A DNA stretch of 64,000 nucleotides from Polycladidibacter stylochi (GCF_001562055.1 NZ_LLWE01000041.1:1-64000), one strand, 5' to 3'; shown: positions 1 through 9,179, numbered from the stretch's first letter. A program made the numbers and translations. The notes: generated by a model not told the origin, from the sequence alone.

Positions 1-3
1 TCG

Positions 4-351
4 ATGCTTTCATATTCTGCTCCTTCCCAGCCAGGAAATTCGTCACAGAAAATTCTAACTCAAATCGAGGGACTTTTCAGGGAGCACATCATTACATATC
101 GCCAAGCGCGTTCGAGAGACAACGTAGAAAAATTGAGACAGAAGCTCTCCACTATTCTTAAGCAAGTCCAAGACGGACTGGCAGCGGCCAGAAAACACGG
201 ACAGACCCCAGGCCGCCCACCGCTAAAACCAGAAACAAGCTCAGCGGTTCAAAACCTTGTTAAGGCTGGTACATCGACCCCTCAAGCGGCAAAACACCTT
301 AGAATAGGCAGGTCAACGGCTTACAGGTTGATGAGAGAAACTGAACATTGA
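4..351 (+). CDS. Resolvase/invertase-type helix-turn-helix protein, possibly partial
   Basis: The last 50 or so residues of this 115-residue protein look like the DNA-binding tail of serine recombinases: a basic linker (GLAAARKHGQTPGRPP) followed by a Hin-like helix-turn-helix ending in AKHLRIGRSTAYRLM. No serine-recombinase catalytic domain is visible in the first 50 residues, which are charged and helical. The frame is still open at the window edge, so the gene may start further upstream. It could be a truncated resolvase or a free-standing DNA-binding protein left by a mobile element; recombinase activity cannot be claimed. Confidence 0.55.
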   Translation: MLSYSAPSQPGNSSQKILTQIEGLFREHIITYRQARSRDNVEKLRQKLSTILKQVQDGLAAARKHGQTPGRPPLKPETSSAVQNLVKAGTSTPQAAKHLRIGRSTAYRLMRETEH

Positions 352-611
352 AATTGTTCTTTGTTCGTTCTTTCGTAGCGTGCTTTAACAAAGAAACCTT
401 CCGATGGGGCCTATATGAACATCAAAAAGTGGGGGAGGTACGATTAGTAAAGCTTTTCTTCATGAACTACCACACAAAGCACAATGTTATGGTAGCAGTT
501 GAATAACCAAGACAAAAGGGTCTTTATTCTCCTGAGAAAATTCTTAATTTATTTTGATTCCGAGAACGGGTCTTGCTGCAGTTCAACTGCAAAGTTTGCT
601 GGCCTGCGTAA

Positions 612-752
612 ACTTATCGTTTTCCCTCGCCACCAAGGCTGTGTAATTGGTTTTCACCAATGCTGTGTCAACCCTTCGGCTAAGTGGTGCAAAGCCGCCA
701 TGCCTGAAGTGCGCCATGAAAGCTCTACTGAGACCTCAATAAGGTTAAGTTG
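612..752 (-). repeat. Fossil dispersed repeat, copy 1
   Basis: This is one of four diverged copies of the same sequence. The best-conserved part reads AAGTGCGCC...CCTCAATaAGGTTAAGTTG on the plus strand. Translated on the minus strand the copies share a peptide like YQLNLIEVTVxLSGRTS, interrupted by stops in most copies. It is probably the decayed end of an insertion sequence whose family I do not recognise. The rest of the 352-785 gap shows no gene I can support. Confidence 0.6.
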
Positions 753-785
753 ACAATGCTGAGTACAAATAGAGTAATTGTCAAC

Positions 786-1973
786 TCATAGAATGTACAA
801 TTTTTTACCTATGTATTTAAAAACCATCTTCCATTTCTGTTGTTTCATTTTATTTTTTATTATTTCAATGCCTAAGGACGATTTTCTTCTGTTTAAAAAG
901 TAATCTGTAGACCAAGCCTTTTTTGAGTACCGCATATCGCTTTCTAGAAGTACTTCACATTTATCCACTATGATTTCATAGGAGTTCTGCTCTTTTTTTA
1001 AAAAGTAGTTATTTAAAAATTCTGTAGTCACGTTTCCTATATCATCTTTGCTAATTTGAGAGAAAGACTTTAAAAGACCGCTATTTAAAAAAACATGGTT
1101 CCCATATTTTTCATTAACGCCAAGGTCCAAAGGCAAAGCAACACGACATCCTGATGCAATTGCTTCAAGACTTGCAGTAGAGCTCATTGTTATGAGTAAA
1201 TCAACAGTATGCAAAATTTCAGATATTGGCGTGTAATCGATTTTAAAATTTTTAGGTATTCTTTTCGTATCTATTAAGTCTTCTGGATGGAAAGCCATCT
1301 TGTGAAAAGTATCTTCTCCCTTTTTGTGTCTGGGCTTGAGTATAACTTCACGATCTGGATAAGCTTGTGCGTATGCAATTAGCTTATCATACAAGTACAA
1401 TCTTTCTTTTTTCATAGACGGTACTGTTGGTTGATCAGCAAACAGGACCCTTTGTATTGGCTTTTCTTTACCTTGCAAAGGGTAAGAAGGTAAAAACGGC
1501 AAACCAGCTAAGGTAAGAGGTTCTTCGGGTAAATTAAGACGCCATGCTATCTCTTTGAAGTTATTGTAATCATCTACAGAATTCACAACAACAATATCGC
1601 AAGCAAAACGATCAAGGTAACCTTCAATCTGTTTCTCAAAAATTACACCAACCCATCCACTAATTATAATTGGTGATAATTCATTTCTATTATTATAGTA
1701 ATCAGATATCTTAAAAAGAAACTCAATAACTTTTGGGCCAGATAAGGCAGTGACAACAATATCCGCATTTGTTGCGATTGATACTGTTTCATTCCAACTT
1801 ACTCTTTCTACATCAGAAAATCCAGCATCGTGTATTTGCTTTTCTGATAAAGCTGATCGTATTTTCGGAATAATAATTCTGCATTGGTAGTTACGATTTT
1901 CGAACTCATCACTAATTTTTTTGCACCATTTTAGTTGTGAGTCAAAGGCTGCAATTAGTATTACTTTTTTCAT
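786..1973 (-). CDS. Putative glycosyltransferase of the sialic-acid locus
   Basis: This 395-residue protein begins MKKVILIAAFDSQLKWCKK, like the actinobacterial-type DUF6716 putative glycosyltransferases, and has the general look of a GT-B fold. A KPRHKKGED motif lies near residue 215 and an SSTASLEAIASG motif near residue 275. The latter resembles the nucleotide-sugar binding loop of capsule and sialic-acid transferases. There is no signal peptide or membrane segment, so it is likely cytoplasmic. It is the third gene of the nonulosonate operon, 120 bp after neuA, and is therefore a candidate transferase for the CMP-activated sugar. The acceptor is unknown. It is AT-richer than the two genes before it, suggesting a separate origin. 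Confidence 0.6.
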   Translation of the reverse strand: MKKVILIAAFDSQLKWCKKISDEFENRNYQCRIIIPKIRSALSEKQIHDAGFSDVERVSWNETVSIATNADIVVTALSGPKVIEFLFKISDYYNNRNELSPIIISGWVGVIFEKQIEGYLDRFACDIVVVNSVDDYNNFKEIAWRLNLPEEPLTLAGLPFLPSYPLQGKEKPIQRVLFADQPTVPSMKKERLYLYDKLIAYAQAYPDREVILKPRHKKGEDTFHKMAFHPEDLIDTKRIPKNFKIDYTPISEILHTVDLLITMSSTASLEAIASGCRVALPLDLGVNEKYGNHVFLNSGLLKSFSQISKDDIGNVTTEFLNNYFLKKEQNSYEIIVDKCEVLLESDMRYSKKAWSTDYFLNRRKSSLGIEIIKNKMKQQKWKMVFKYIGKKLYIL

Positions 1974-2093
1974 AGGCTTTTTTATTAATGAACCATGCTT
2001 TTGAATTCCAGTATATTAAGCATGGCCCATTAACACTAGCATTATCTTGAATTAAAGGGGCAGATAGTGATTTAATGGCAAAATTACTTTGTC

Positions 2094-3248
2094 TCAATCT
2101 ATTAATATATTTGCCATCTCTCTTAGAGCACCTTGCCCTCCTTTTGATATCAAGCAAACATCTGCTGCACTTTTGACGGCTTCAACAGCATTGGCAGGTG
2201 CAAAGCCTAGGCCGGCCTTTTGAATACAACCTAAATCGTTCAAATCATTACCAATATATGCAACGTCGCACCATTGCAAATTGTTAGATTTCAGCCATTT
2301 ATCAAGTGTCGAAACCTTATCGCCAATATTTTGCAATACTTCCATTTTTAGTTTTGCAGCTCTAGCCTGTACTACTGGATTAGATTCTTTAGACAAGACC
2401 AGTAATTTCAAGCCATTTTTACGAAGTATTTCTAAACCAAAACCGTCAGAGCGACTGCATTTAACGACTTCTATGCCTTCTTGATCCACATAAACACTGT
2501 CATCAGTATGGACACCATCAAAATCTGTGATCACGGCTTTAATCAAACTGCTATCAACAGAAGCCATTTTTTGCGAATAAGAAATGGCCCCATAAACGGC
2601 GTCTGCTATTTGCCAATCTTCAGGTGTATCAATTTCTAGGCTAGGACTTGATACGGGAACTAGGACCGTATTCCCACAAAAACGATTTTTAGCGGCTAGG
2701 AATTTTCCAACATTTGCTGCATAAATTGCGCCGTTTTCTCTGTAGCGTGGTGTCATTTCTTGACGAAGCTGACGTTGTTTCGTGTGATCGTGAGTAACGC
2801 CTTCTGCGAGACCAGCTTCACCCACTTCCCAAATGAAACCATGGTCCTCTGAGGCACTAAACGCGGAATGGACGTTTGGCTTATCAAGTGCAGAAACAAC
2901 CGTGTCGATTTCATCTGAAGATGTAAAAGGCGATGTACATTGCAAAAAAACCAGAGTGTCGTTTTCCGATGCCTCTATGTTTATCAAGGCATGCTCAAGT
3001 GCAGACTCTGAACTAGCATGAGAATCAGAGATTGCTTTTGGACGCAAGATTGGCTCGGCTCCGGCAGCCTCAGCAGCAGCAAGTATTTCTAAACTGTCAC
3101 TAGAAACGAGTACTCGATCAACTTTTTTAGCCCCAATCGCTGCCTTAACTGTTCTTGCAACTAAAGGCACACCATGAAAAGGTAAAATATTTTTGCGGGG
3201 GAGTCCAACGGACCCCCCGCGTGCAGGCACAATCGCTATTACACTCAT
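2094..3248 (-). CDS. neuA: CMP-nonulosonate synthetase fused to a HAD phosphatase
   Basis: This is a two-domain protein of 384 residues. Residues 1-230 are a cytidylyltransferase of the NeuA/KdsB type, with the nucleotide-binding start IAIVPARGGSVGLPRKN, which activates a nonulosonic acid with CTP. From about residue 240 there is a KdsC-like HAD phosphatase with motif I DFDGVHTDD, motif II VLSKE and the acidic motif GNDLND, so the catalytic residues appear intact. The ATG directly follows the neuB stop codon (TAAATG), indicating translational coupling. Fused NeuA-HAD proteins are known in bacteria, and animal CMP-sialate synthetases have a similar tail. The HAD domain may remove a 9-phosphate from the product of the preceding synthase, which is inference. 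Confidence 0.85.
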   Translation of the reverse strand: MSVIAIVPARGGSVGLPRKNILPFHGVPLVARTVKAAIGAKKVDRVLVSSDSLEILAAAEAAGAEPILRPKAISDSHASSESALEHALINIEASENDTLVFLQCTSPFTSSDEIDTVVSALDKPNVHSAFSASEDHGFIWEVGEAGLAEGVTHDHTKQRQLRQEMTPRYRENGAIYAANVGKFLAAKNRFCGNTVLVPVSSPSLEIDTPEDWQIADAVYGAISYSQKMASVDSSLIKAVITDFDGVHTDDSVYVDQEGIEVVKCSRSDGFGLEILRKNGLKLLVLSKESNPVVQARAAKLKMEVLQNIGDKVSTLDKWLKSNNLQWCDVAYIGNDLNDLGCIQKAGLGFAPANAVEAVKSAADVCLISKGGQGALREMANILID

Positions 3249-4169
3249 TTATGCTATCTCTTTAAGCTTACCATGCTTTTCTTCACGCCATTTCAATTTA
3301 TTGCGCTGTACAATCTCAACATCTAATAATTCTGTTTTTTTGAAGCTCAGGGATTTAGTTATGTTTTTTAGATCACGACACAATTTGCGCATTCCATCTG
3401 GTTCTAAACTTGCCGCGTGGTCCGTGCCTTTCCATGTGCGATCAAGAGTGAAGTGGCGCTCAATGTAACCGAAGTCGCCATAACCAAGGCGCTCTCTATT
3501 AGAGAGACCAAGCGCAAGAGCAGCCACATCTGCTGCAATGCCTAAATGATGTCCAGAAAATGCAATTGATTTAATCCGTTCTCCATACTGCTCTTGCAAT
3601 GCAGTGATTTCATACAGACAGATATCTTCAAAAGCGACTGGATAGCCCGATGTACAAGCATAAACTACTAGGTCTTTGGCGCGGCCACGATCCTCGTAGA
3701 ATTTGATCATCCTATCGATTTCATCTTTCGTGGTCATACCAGTCGAAACGTGAATTTCACCATCATAGTTTTTGCACAAGTAATCTTGCAGAGCATAATG
3801 CTGATTAGTTGCCGAAGGAATTTTAATCAACGATGGCTTCAGAGCAGCGATTTCAATGGCTGATGTCATGTCCCAAACAGATGTTGAATACTCAATACCA
3901 TTTATGCGACATTCTTCTGCTAGTTCTTTATGTTGACCCGCATTCAGTTCAAGGAATTCTCGATGCTCACCATATGTTGCTCCATACGCATTTGCAGGAA
4001 CTGGATGTGGTGCATTATACTCTTCAGTCGTTAGAAGCTCTTTGGGGCTTCGTTTTTGAAATTTCGCTACATCGGCTTTACATACATGTGCGGCAACTTG
4101 AATGAGCTCCTTAGCAATATCCATGCTACCCATATAATTGCATCCAATTTCTGCAATTACTTTTACCAT
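3249..4169 (-). CDS. neuB: NeuB-family nonulosonic acid synthase without SAF domain
   Basis: The protein belongs to the N-acetylneuraminate synthase family, which condenses phosphoenolpyruvate with an amino- or neutral hexose or its 6-phosphate. It has the TIM-barrel start VIAEIGCNYMGSMDIAKEL, the AKFQKR strand, and a metal/PEP region around SGHHLG and ERHFTLDRTWKGTDHAASL. Typical NeuB proteins are about 340-350 residues and end in an antifreeze-like SAF domain; this one is 306 residues and stops soon after the barrel. AAAGGA lies upstream of the ATG. It is the first gene of the operon. Without a NeuC epimerase in view, the substrate may be ManNAc, mannose or a 6-phosphate; the sequence does not decide this. 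Confidence 0.82.
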   Translation of the reverse strand: MVKVIAEIGCNYMGSMDIAKELIQVAAHVCKADVAKFQKRSPKELLTTEEYNAPHPVPANAYGATYGEHREFLELNAGQHKELAEECRINGIEYSTSVWDMTSAIEIAALKPSLIKIPSATNQHYALQDYLCKNYDGEIHVSTGMTTKDEIDRMIKFYEDRGRAKDLVVYACTSGYPVAFEDICLYEITALQEQYGERIKSIAFSGHHLGIAADVAALALGLSNRERLGYGDFGYIERHFTLDRTWKGTDHAASLEPDGMRKLCRDLKNITKSLSFKKTELLDVEIVQRNKLKWREEKHGKLKEIA

Positions 4170-5349
4170 TACTAAGCGTCCTTTAAAGTATCACTATATA
4201 CTGTAAAATTTTATAGTGCCCGCTACTTTAAGTTAATAGTTATAATCGATAGATATATTATCTTATCCCCATTTGAAATGCTGTATTATTGTAGTGTCTA
4301 TCAAGAGGCTAGAAAATGCAATTATTTCTAAAAAATGTATTACATATTCTTGGAATTTGTGACTTATCTAGAACCTTTTGAGGATACATTTTAAGTGTAC
4401 TCACCTCAGACAATTATCATGCATTAGGTGGGCACATGATGCCTACCGACGGTCGAACCTTCCTTTGAAAGATCAGCGGTAAAGTGTTACGCGCCATGAG
4501 TTCTGTTTGAAGATTCTAACCTACCCTTGATATGAACTAGGAGCACCATGTCTTCTCCCGGCCGTTCTTGTCTGGGCCCTTCTACCAAGTAAAATAACCA
4601 CTACAACTAACGCAAAAGTTTATCTTTATTGTGCAATCGGGCTACTTTTTGCTGACCTACTCAAGCGGATCATCTAGCAAGTCGTACTCCCTCAGCTAAA
4701 GAAGCCATAGCTTCAGGCTGGTACATGCCACCTCAAAATTCACTGCTATTTCATTAACGTAGCCGCCGCTTGCTTCAATAACTACACCATTTCTTGTTTA
4801 AATTTTTGTGTAAAATTTGCTCACCCTATAAAGTCCGTCCGTTTTATTTATCAAAGGTCCTTTCGCTTTTCCCCAAGTGCTCCAACACTTCCTAGCTTGG
4901 TACGAGGAAATGTTTCCTAGCAAACACATGCAAATCATGTCTAATGAAAAGCAAAGATAAGGCGGACGCTAGAACCGAGATCGATATCTATCTTTGCTTA
5001 CTTGGTATAGAGTAACCTTGCTCGTGCTTTTGCCATTTGCACCGATCTTCTTTTTTGGGCAAAAGATGTTTTTATAGAATACGCACGCGTTATGGGTGAG
5101 ATGTAACAGGTTGTTTCATTCTGTCGTACCAGCAACCGTTTGAAGAAAGCCTGGCACTAACAGCACTTAAGCGGTGCTGACGATTGACTACCCATCTCTC
5201 ACAGTGACAGGAGGAGCCTGTATTGCCTCGACATCTATCAAAGCGATTGAAGAAACAAAGCAAAACTCCTTCCTAGAAGGTTAAGGGCTACTGCTTTGAC
5301 TAAGCCATGGTTGAAACAGTTAACTTTAGGATACTAAAATTGAGTAATT
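4170..5349. other. Gene-poor region of 1.2 kb
   Basis: No coding frame with recognisable homology or convincing start signals was seen on either strand. The first 90 bases are AT-rich and probably hold the promoter of the neuB operon. The remainder is a patchwork that may be decayed mobile DNA, but no family could be identified. Confidence 0.6.
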
Positions 5350-6267
5350 CTAATCATTCCAAAGCCAAGCGGCACCCCGTACCCCAGAGCTGTCACCATG
5401 TTTCGCCTTACGAATTGTCACTGCGTAACCATCCGACATGATGTAAGGGCGCATTGCTTTTGGCAGATCCTCATATAACCGACCGACATTAGACATACCG
5501 CCCGCAAGAACAAAACAATCTGGGTCAATAAGGTTGGCAGACATGGCCAAGGCGCGGGCAAGGCGGCTTACATAACGTTGATAGGTAGCTGTTGCTGCTG
5601 CCTCACCAGATTCCATTGCAGCAATAATTTCTTGGCCGCTCAAGTGTTTGCCATAGTTGTGCTCATAGTCCCAGCGTAGACCTGTTCCCGAACATAGCAA
5701 ATCGATAGGGCTGTTGGCATTTGTCCAGTTTGTCGGACCAGGGAATTCATCTTCACGCAGCCAAGGTAACGAGGTGCTGCCCCATTCCCCTGAGATGCCA
5801 TTGGCACCGCGCAATACCTTGCCACCAACAACGATACCGGAACCACAACCAGTGCCAATAATAATTGCATGAACTACATGAAAGCCGGCACCAGCACCAT
5901 CGGTGGCCTCAGATACCGCCATACAATTGGCGTCGTTTTGAATACGGACCTCGCGGCTTAGTGCCTGCGCCAAGTCTTTATCTAGTGGCTTACCGTTCAA
6001 CCATGTTGTATTGGCATTTTTGACGAGACCGGATGAGGGCGATATCGAGCCGGGAATACCTAGCCCTAAGGTGCCTTCTGCCTTGCAATAGCTCTCAGCT
6101 GCTTCCACTAGGCCACAGACCTCGGCAATCGCTTGATTGTAGTCACCTTTCGGTGTTGGAACGCGCTTACGAAACAACTCCTCTCCATGTGAGGAAAGAG
6201 CGATGATTTCCAGCTTTGTGCCCCCCCAGTCTATACCGAGTTTAAGCTGCCCGTTATTTGCTTCCAT
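5350..6267 (-). CDS. ROK-family sugar kinase (Mak-like) lacking the zinc motif
   Basis: This ROK-family kinase resembles E. coli fructokinase Mak along its whole length. It has the phosphate-binding start GIDWGGTKLEIIAL, the GIPGSISPSSGLVKNANTTW segment, NDANCMAVSE with the catalytic Asp, IIGTGCGSGIV, and the tail RKAKHGDSSGVRGAAWLW. It would phosphorylate a hexose with ATP in the cytoplasm. The usual ROK zinc site is gone. The position that should read GEWGH reads GEWGS, and the CxCGxxGCxE segment reads NWTNANSPID, with no gap in the alignment. The neighbouring divergent NanR-like regulator hints at N-acetylmannosamine or a related amino sugar as substrate, but overall similarity favours fructose or mannose. 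The ATG at 6267 is preferred over an upstream TTG. Confidence 0.82.
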   Translation of the reverse strand: MEANNGQLKLGIDWGGTKLEIIALSSHGEELFRKRVPTPKGDYNQAIAEVCGLVEAAESYCKAEGTLGLGIPGSISPSSGLVKNANTTWLNGKPLDKDLAQALSREVRIQNDANCMAVSEATDGAGAGFHVVHAIIIGTGCGSGIVVGGKVLRGANGISGEWGSTSLPWLREDEFPGPTNWTNANSPIDLLCSGTGLRWDYEHNYGKHLSGQEIIAAMESGEAAATATYQRYVSRLARALAMSANLIDPDCFVLAGGMSNVGRLYEDLPKAMRPYIMSDGYAVTIRKAKHGDSSGVRGAAWLWND

Positions 6268-6530
6268 TGCCAATCACCATATATTTTGCTCGCCTTCTTT
6301 GTTTGCCAGATTATATGTTCCCTATGACCTCGCCAAGCTGTATCTTGACGAAGGCAGGGAACTCTTGCTCTTTGTGTTTAACCCCAGTGTTACTAGGGAG
6401 GATTGGGGATCCAAAAAGCAAGTTTCGGGGGATGACAAAGCCGATAAAGGCTTACCCGAAAGAATTTGAACACGCAAAGATAGGGCGACAGTTCACAACT
6501 ATAATCTTTTAGCATACAAAATGAATATAT

Positions 6531-6640
6531 TTGTACTACAATTCGTAACGTGTTGATATTAACAACAGCTATTTTGTCACATGAAGGATTTTTTTTTATG
6601 AAGAGGTACGGTTGTACAAAATGGTGAGTTTGTTGTACAA
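6531..6640. promoter_or_regulatory. Candidate operator with TTGTACAA boxes
   Basis: Two identical palindromes TTGTACAA lie at 6612-6619 and 6633-6640, 21 bp apart (two helical turns). A looser copy, TTGTACTACAA, lies at 6531-6541. They sit between the divergent ROK kinase and the NanR-like regulator, just upstream of the regulator's ATG. A two-box arrangement suits a dimeric GntR repressor that controls both genes. E. coli NanR binds a different sequence (GGTATA repeats), so the match is by position and symmetry only. Confidence 0.5.
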
Positions 6641-6701
6641 ATATAACAAAGAATTGCATCAACTGTTTTAATAAAATGATTGCGATTAAAAAGGGCTTCA
6701 A

Positions 6702-7421
6702 ATGATAGAAAAACAAGAACAAGGTGAAAGCACACGTGCCTCTGGAAGTATCGTTGCAGCCTTGATTAGTGATATTAATAATAACTTGTTAGCGGACGGG
6801 CACCCTATGCCTACAGAGCGCGAACTATGTGAACGTTTTGATGCTTCCAGAACAGTAGTAAGAGAAGCATTACTAACATTACAACTAAAGGGTTATATGG
6901 ACGTAGGCTCTGGTCGGCGACCTAGGGTTACCAAGCCATCACTTGAAACTGTAGTTAAATCAATTACAGAGCTAATGACAAATATTGTTGGCCAATCAGA
7001 AGCTGCTGCGCAATTAGAGCAGTTACGTTTATTTTTGGAATGCGGTGCGATCAGAGAAGTTACAGGGCGAGCAACGAACTTGCAAATCGCTCGCATAAAA
7101 CAAGCTCTAGAGGAAAACTATCAGGCATTAGGTAATGACAACTTTGTTAAGACTGATGTAGCTTTTCACCGTGCGATTATTGAGGTCGTCAGCAATCCGT
7201 TTATTCTAGCCGTTTATGATAATTTTTTAGAAAAAATGATCGCCTCACGGCCCGAGGGGGATGCACGCCTAGAACACGAGCGCGTTGTTTATCAAGAGCA
7301 TCTAGCTATGTATGAAGCTATTTTAAATGGTAATGGAATTGAAGCTTCCGAGCTGATGCGTAAACACTTAGAACGTTCTTATCGAGCCCGCCTTTTGGCT
7401 CCAACACCTTTAAAAGCATAA
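6702..7421 (+). CDS. NanR-like GntR/FadR-family transcriptional regulator
   Basis: The 239-residue protein has an N-terminal winged helix (residues 15-75, with PTERELCERFDASRTVVREAL) and a C-terminal FCD ligand-binding domain. The FCD part follows E. coli NanR closely in pattern: EQLRLFLECGAIR, then KTDVAFHRAIIEVVSNPF, then HERVVYQEHLAMYEAI. The FCD metal-binding Asp and His residues are present. E. coli NanR responds to N-acetylneuraminate. The gene is divergent from the ROK kinase, and palindromes in the shared promoter are likely its operators. AAGGG precedes the ATG at suitable spacing. A sialic-acid or amino-sugar effector is plausible but unproven. Confidence 0.8.
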   Translation: MIEKQEQGESTRASGSIVAALISDINNNLLADGHPMPTERELCERFDASRTVVREALLTLQLKGYMDVGSGRRPRVTKPSLETVVKSITELMTNIVGQSEAAAQLEQLRLFLECGAIREVTGRATNLQIARIKQALEENYQALGNDNFVKTDVAFHRAIIEVVSNPFILAVYDNFLEKMIASRPEGDARLEHERVVYQEHLAMYEAILNGNGIEASELMRKHLERSYRARLLAPTPLKA

Positions 7422-8324
7422 GTAATCCGCATAAAACGAGCATACTTATATTTTGGACAAACCTAAGAAATGTGGGGTGACCATGCCTCAATTTTTCAAG
7501 CTGTCGGTAGAACACGATTGGCAATTAATAACCTAACGCAAAGTGGTGCTGCCAGTTAAATTTTGGATCAGATTGATTATCTATTGGCTTGTCTATGACA
7601 AAGTCTAGGATTATCTACAAGCTTCATTGTTTTCCACCTCAGATTATCGTTCTCTGGTTTGGCTTTACCATAGCTTTTCACTCAACCTGCGTGGGGCTGA
7701 AAGGTAGAGCACAGCAGCCACAAAGGCCTCAATAATCGTACAGAAAAGTACATTTTACCTAGCGATTACGCGAGCAATCCATGCGGTAGTTCTAGTTTCC
7801 GGGCCAGCTTAAAAGGTTTCCATCAGCCATATCGCAGCATCGCAATCATTTCGTTTCCCCTCGTCACCAACCTAGTACAATCGATATTTGTGCGCAGTGC
7901 CTCAACGCTTTCGCTAGCTGGAGCTAAGGCGCAATGCTTGACGCCTTATTTCCCACCGTTAGGTCTGTTGTGATCTCAATCAGGTTAAGTTGGTAACATC
8001 CTGTAGATTATATATGTACTTAGGCAATTTAAAAAATGATATAACAAGGTTGCAAACACAGCAAAAAGCCTAAGCTCGATAAACTTAGGATTAAACCTTT
8101 GCCATTCGCAAGCCTAAAAATCCAACCCGATTAAATCAAATGCAATTTTATGTAATCACTGATTAATTAATACAACTATTGATATAAATTGATAACTTAT
8201 ATATTATTACTGATATGAAGAGACACTACGTCGTTTAATTGAATAGAAATTATGTGAATACAAGTTACTTGATTCGAGACATTGACGAGTATTCAACTAT
8301 ACAAGCAGATGCATTGATTTGAAG
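7422..8324. other. Non-coding stretch with promoter-like AT-rich end
   Basis: No supportable gene is seen here. It contains copy 2 of the fossil repeat. The last 170 bases before the next GntR gene are strongly AT-rich, with repeated TTGATA/GATAA-type runs, and probably carry its promoter. Confidence 0.55.
7843..7998 (-). repeat. Fossil dispersed repeat, copy 2
   Basis: This is the most diverged of the four copies. It keeps the terminal GATCTCAATCAGGTTAAGTTGG on the plus strand and, about 130 bp upstream, a TTTCCCCTCGTCACCAAC segment that matches copy 1 (TTTCCCTCGCCACCAAG). The minus-strand reading begins CYQLNLIEIT. Confidence 0.5.
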
Positions 8325-9035
8325 ATGAAGCAGCATAGTAGTAACGAGCAGCAAGGCGCTTCTCTAATAGATATAGCCTACTCTAAACTTAGAACTAGCA
8401 TTTTAATAGCTGAGTTGAAACCAGGGCAGAAGTTACGAATTCGGGAGATGTGTAACGCATTCGATATCGGTCCGACACCAATGCGTGAAGCCTTATCAAG
8501 ACTGGTTGCAGAAGGGCTTGTCGCGACTCAAAGTCATCGAGGGTTTTATCTGCCTGAATTAACAGTTACGGATGCACACGATATCCTAGATCAGCGATGT
8601 TTATTGCAAGCAGCTGCATTGCGCCTGGCAATGATGCAAAATGACCCCGAATGGCGTGAGGAAGTTAGAATTGCCTACCAAGAGCTTTTAAAAATAGAAG
8701 ACCTATGGCAAATGTCTCGCCGTAACTTTTGGAGCGAATGGTTACAGATGAACCGTCGCTTTCACAAGACCATGATTAGTGGAAGCAACTCAGTTTGGCA
8801 AAAGAAGTTTCTTGGTATATTACTGGATCAGTGCGAAAAGTACATTGCTTGTATTGAGCCCCATTTCTTCATCCCAGAAGTTATACTAGATTTAAACTGT
8901 AAAATCATGGATGCTATAATGGAAAACAATGTTAACCAAGGAGAAGAAGCTCTCAGCGCTTATATTACAGAGTTAAAAGACCGCGCACAAGAAGCTTTAT
9001 CAAAGCATACGAGTAGTATAAAACATCTCGACTGA
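8325..9035 (+). CDS. GntR-family regulator with FCD domain
   Basis: An N-terminal winged helix (about residues 10-70, with IREMCNAFDIGPTPMREALSRL) is followed by an all-helical FCD domain. The pattern RRFHKTMISGSNS supplies one of the family's metal or ligand His residues. ATG at 8325 is chosen over an in-frame TTG two codons earlier. No catabolic gene lies directly next to it, so its target is not evident. The following sequence is a decayed IS6 element, which may have separated it from its partners. Confidence 0.75.
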   Translation: MKQHSSNEQQGASLIDIAYSKLRTSILIAELKPGQKLRIREMCNAFDIGPTPMREALSRLVAEGLVATQSHRGFYLPELTVTDAHDILDQRCLLQAAALRLAMMQNDPEWREEVRIAYQELLKIEDLWQMSRRNFWSEWLQMNRRFHKTMISGSNSVWQKKFLGILLDQCEKYIACIEPHFFIPEVILDLNCKIMDAIMENNVNQGEEALSAYITELKDRAQEALSKHTSSIKHLD

Positions 9036-9179
9036 CAGTTTATTTTTAATTTTTGATTGCTACGGAAAGTGTTTCTGCATCGTGCTTGGGGTCTGAGGCT
9101 CTTAGGAGGAAAAAACTGTAGTGATCCTGTTGTATGTAGGAACATATAGTTTATCTAAGGAGCAATTCAGGCTCGGAGT

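Noticed and set aside
1942-2157. 71-codon frame on the minus strand across the neuA-glycosyltransferase junction
   Set aside because: It overlaps both genes in another frame and shows no domain or start signal.
4465-4540. tRNA-like stretch containing GATCAGCGGTAAAGTGTTACGCGCC and AGATTCTAACC
   Set aside because: It resembles a D-loop, but the T-loop does not fit GTTCRA and no acceptor stem can be paired.
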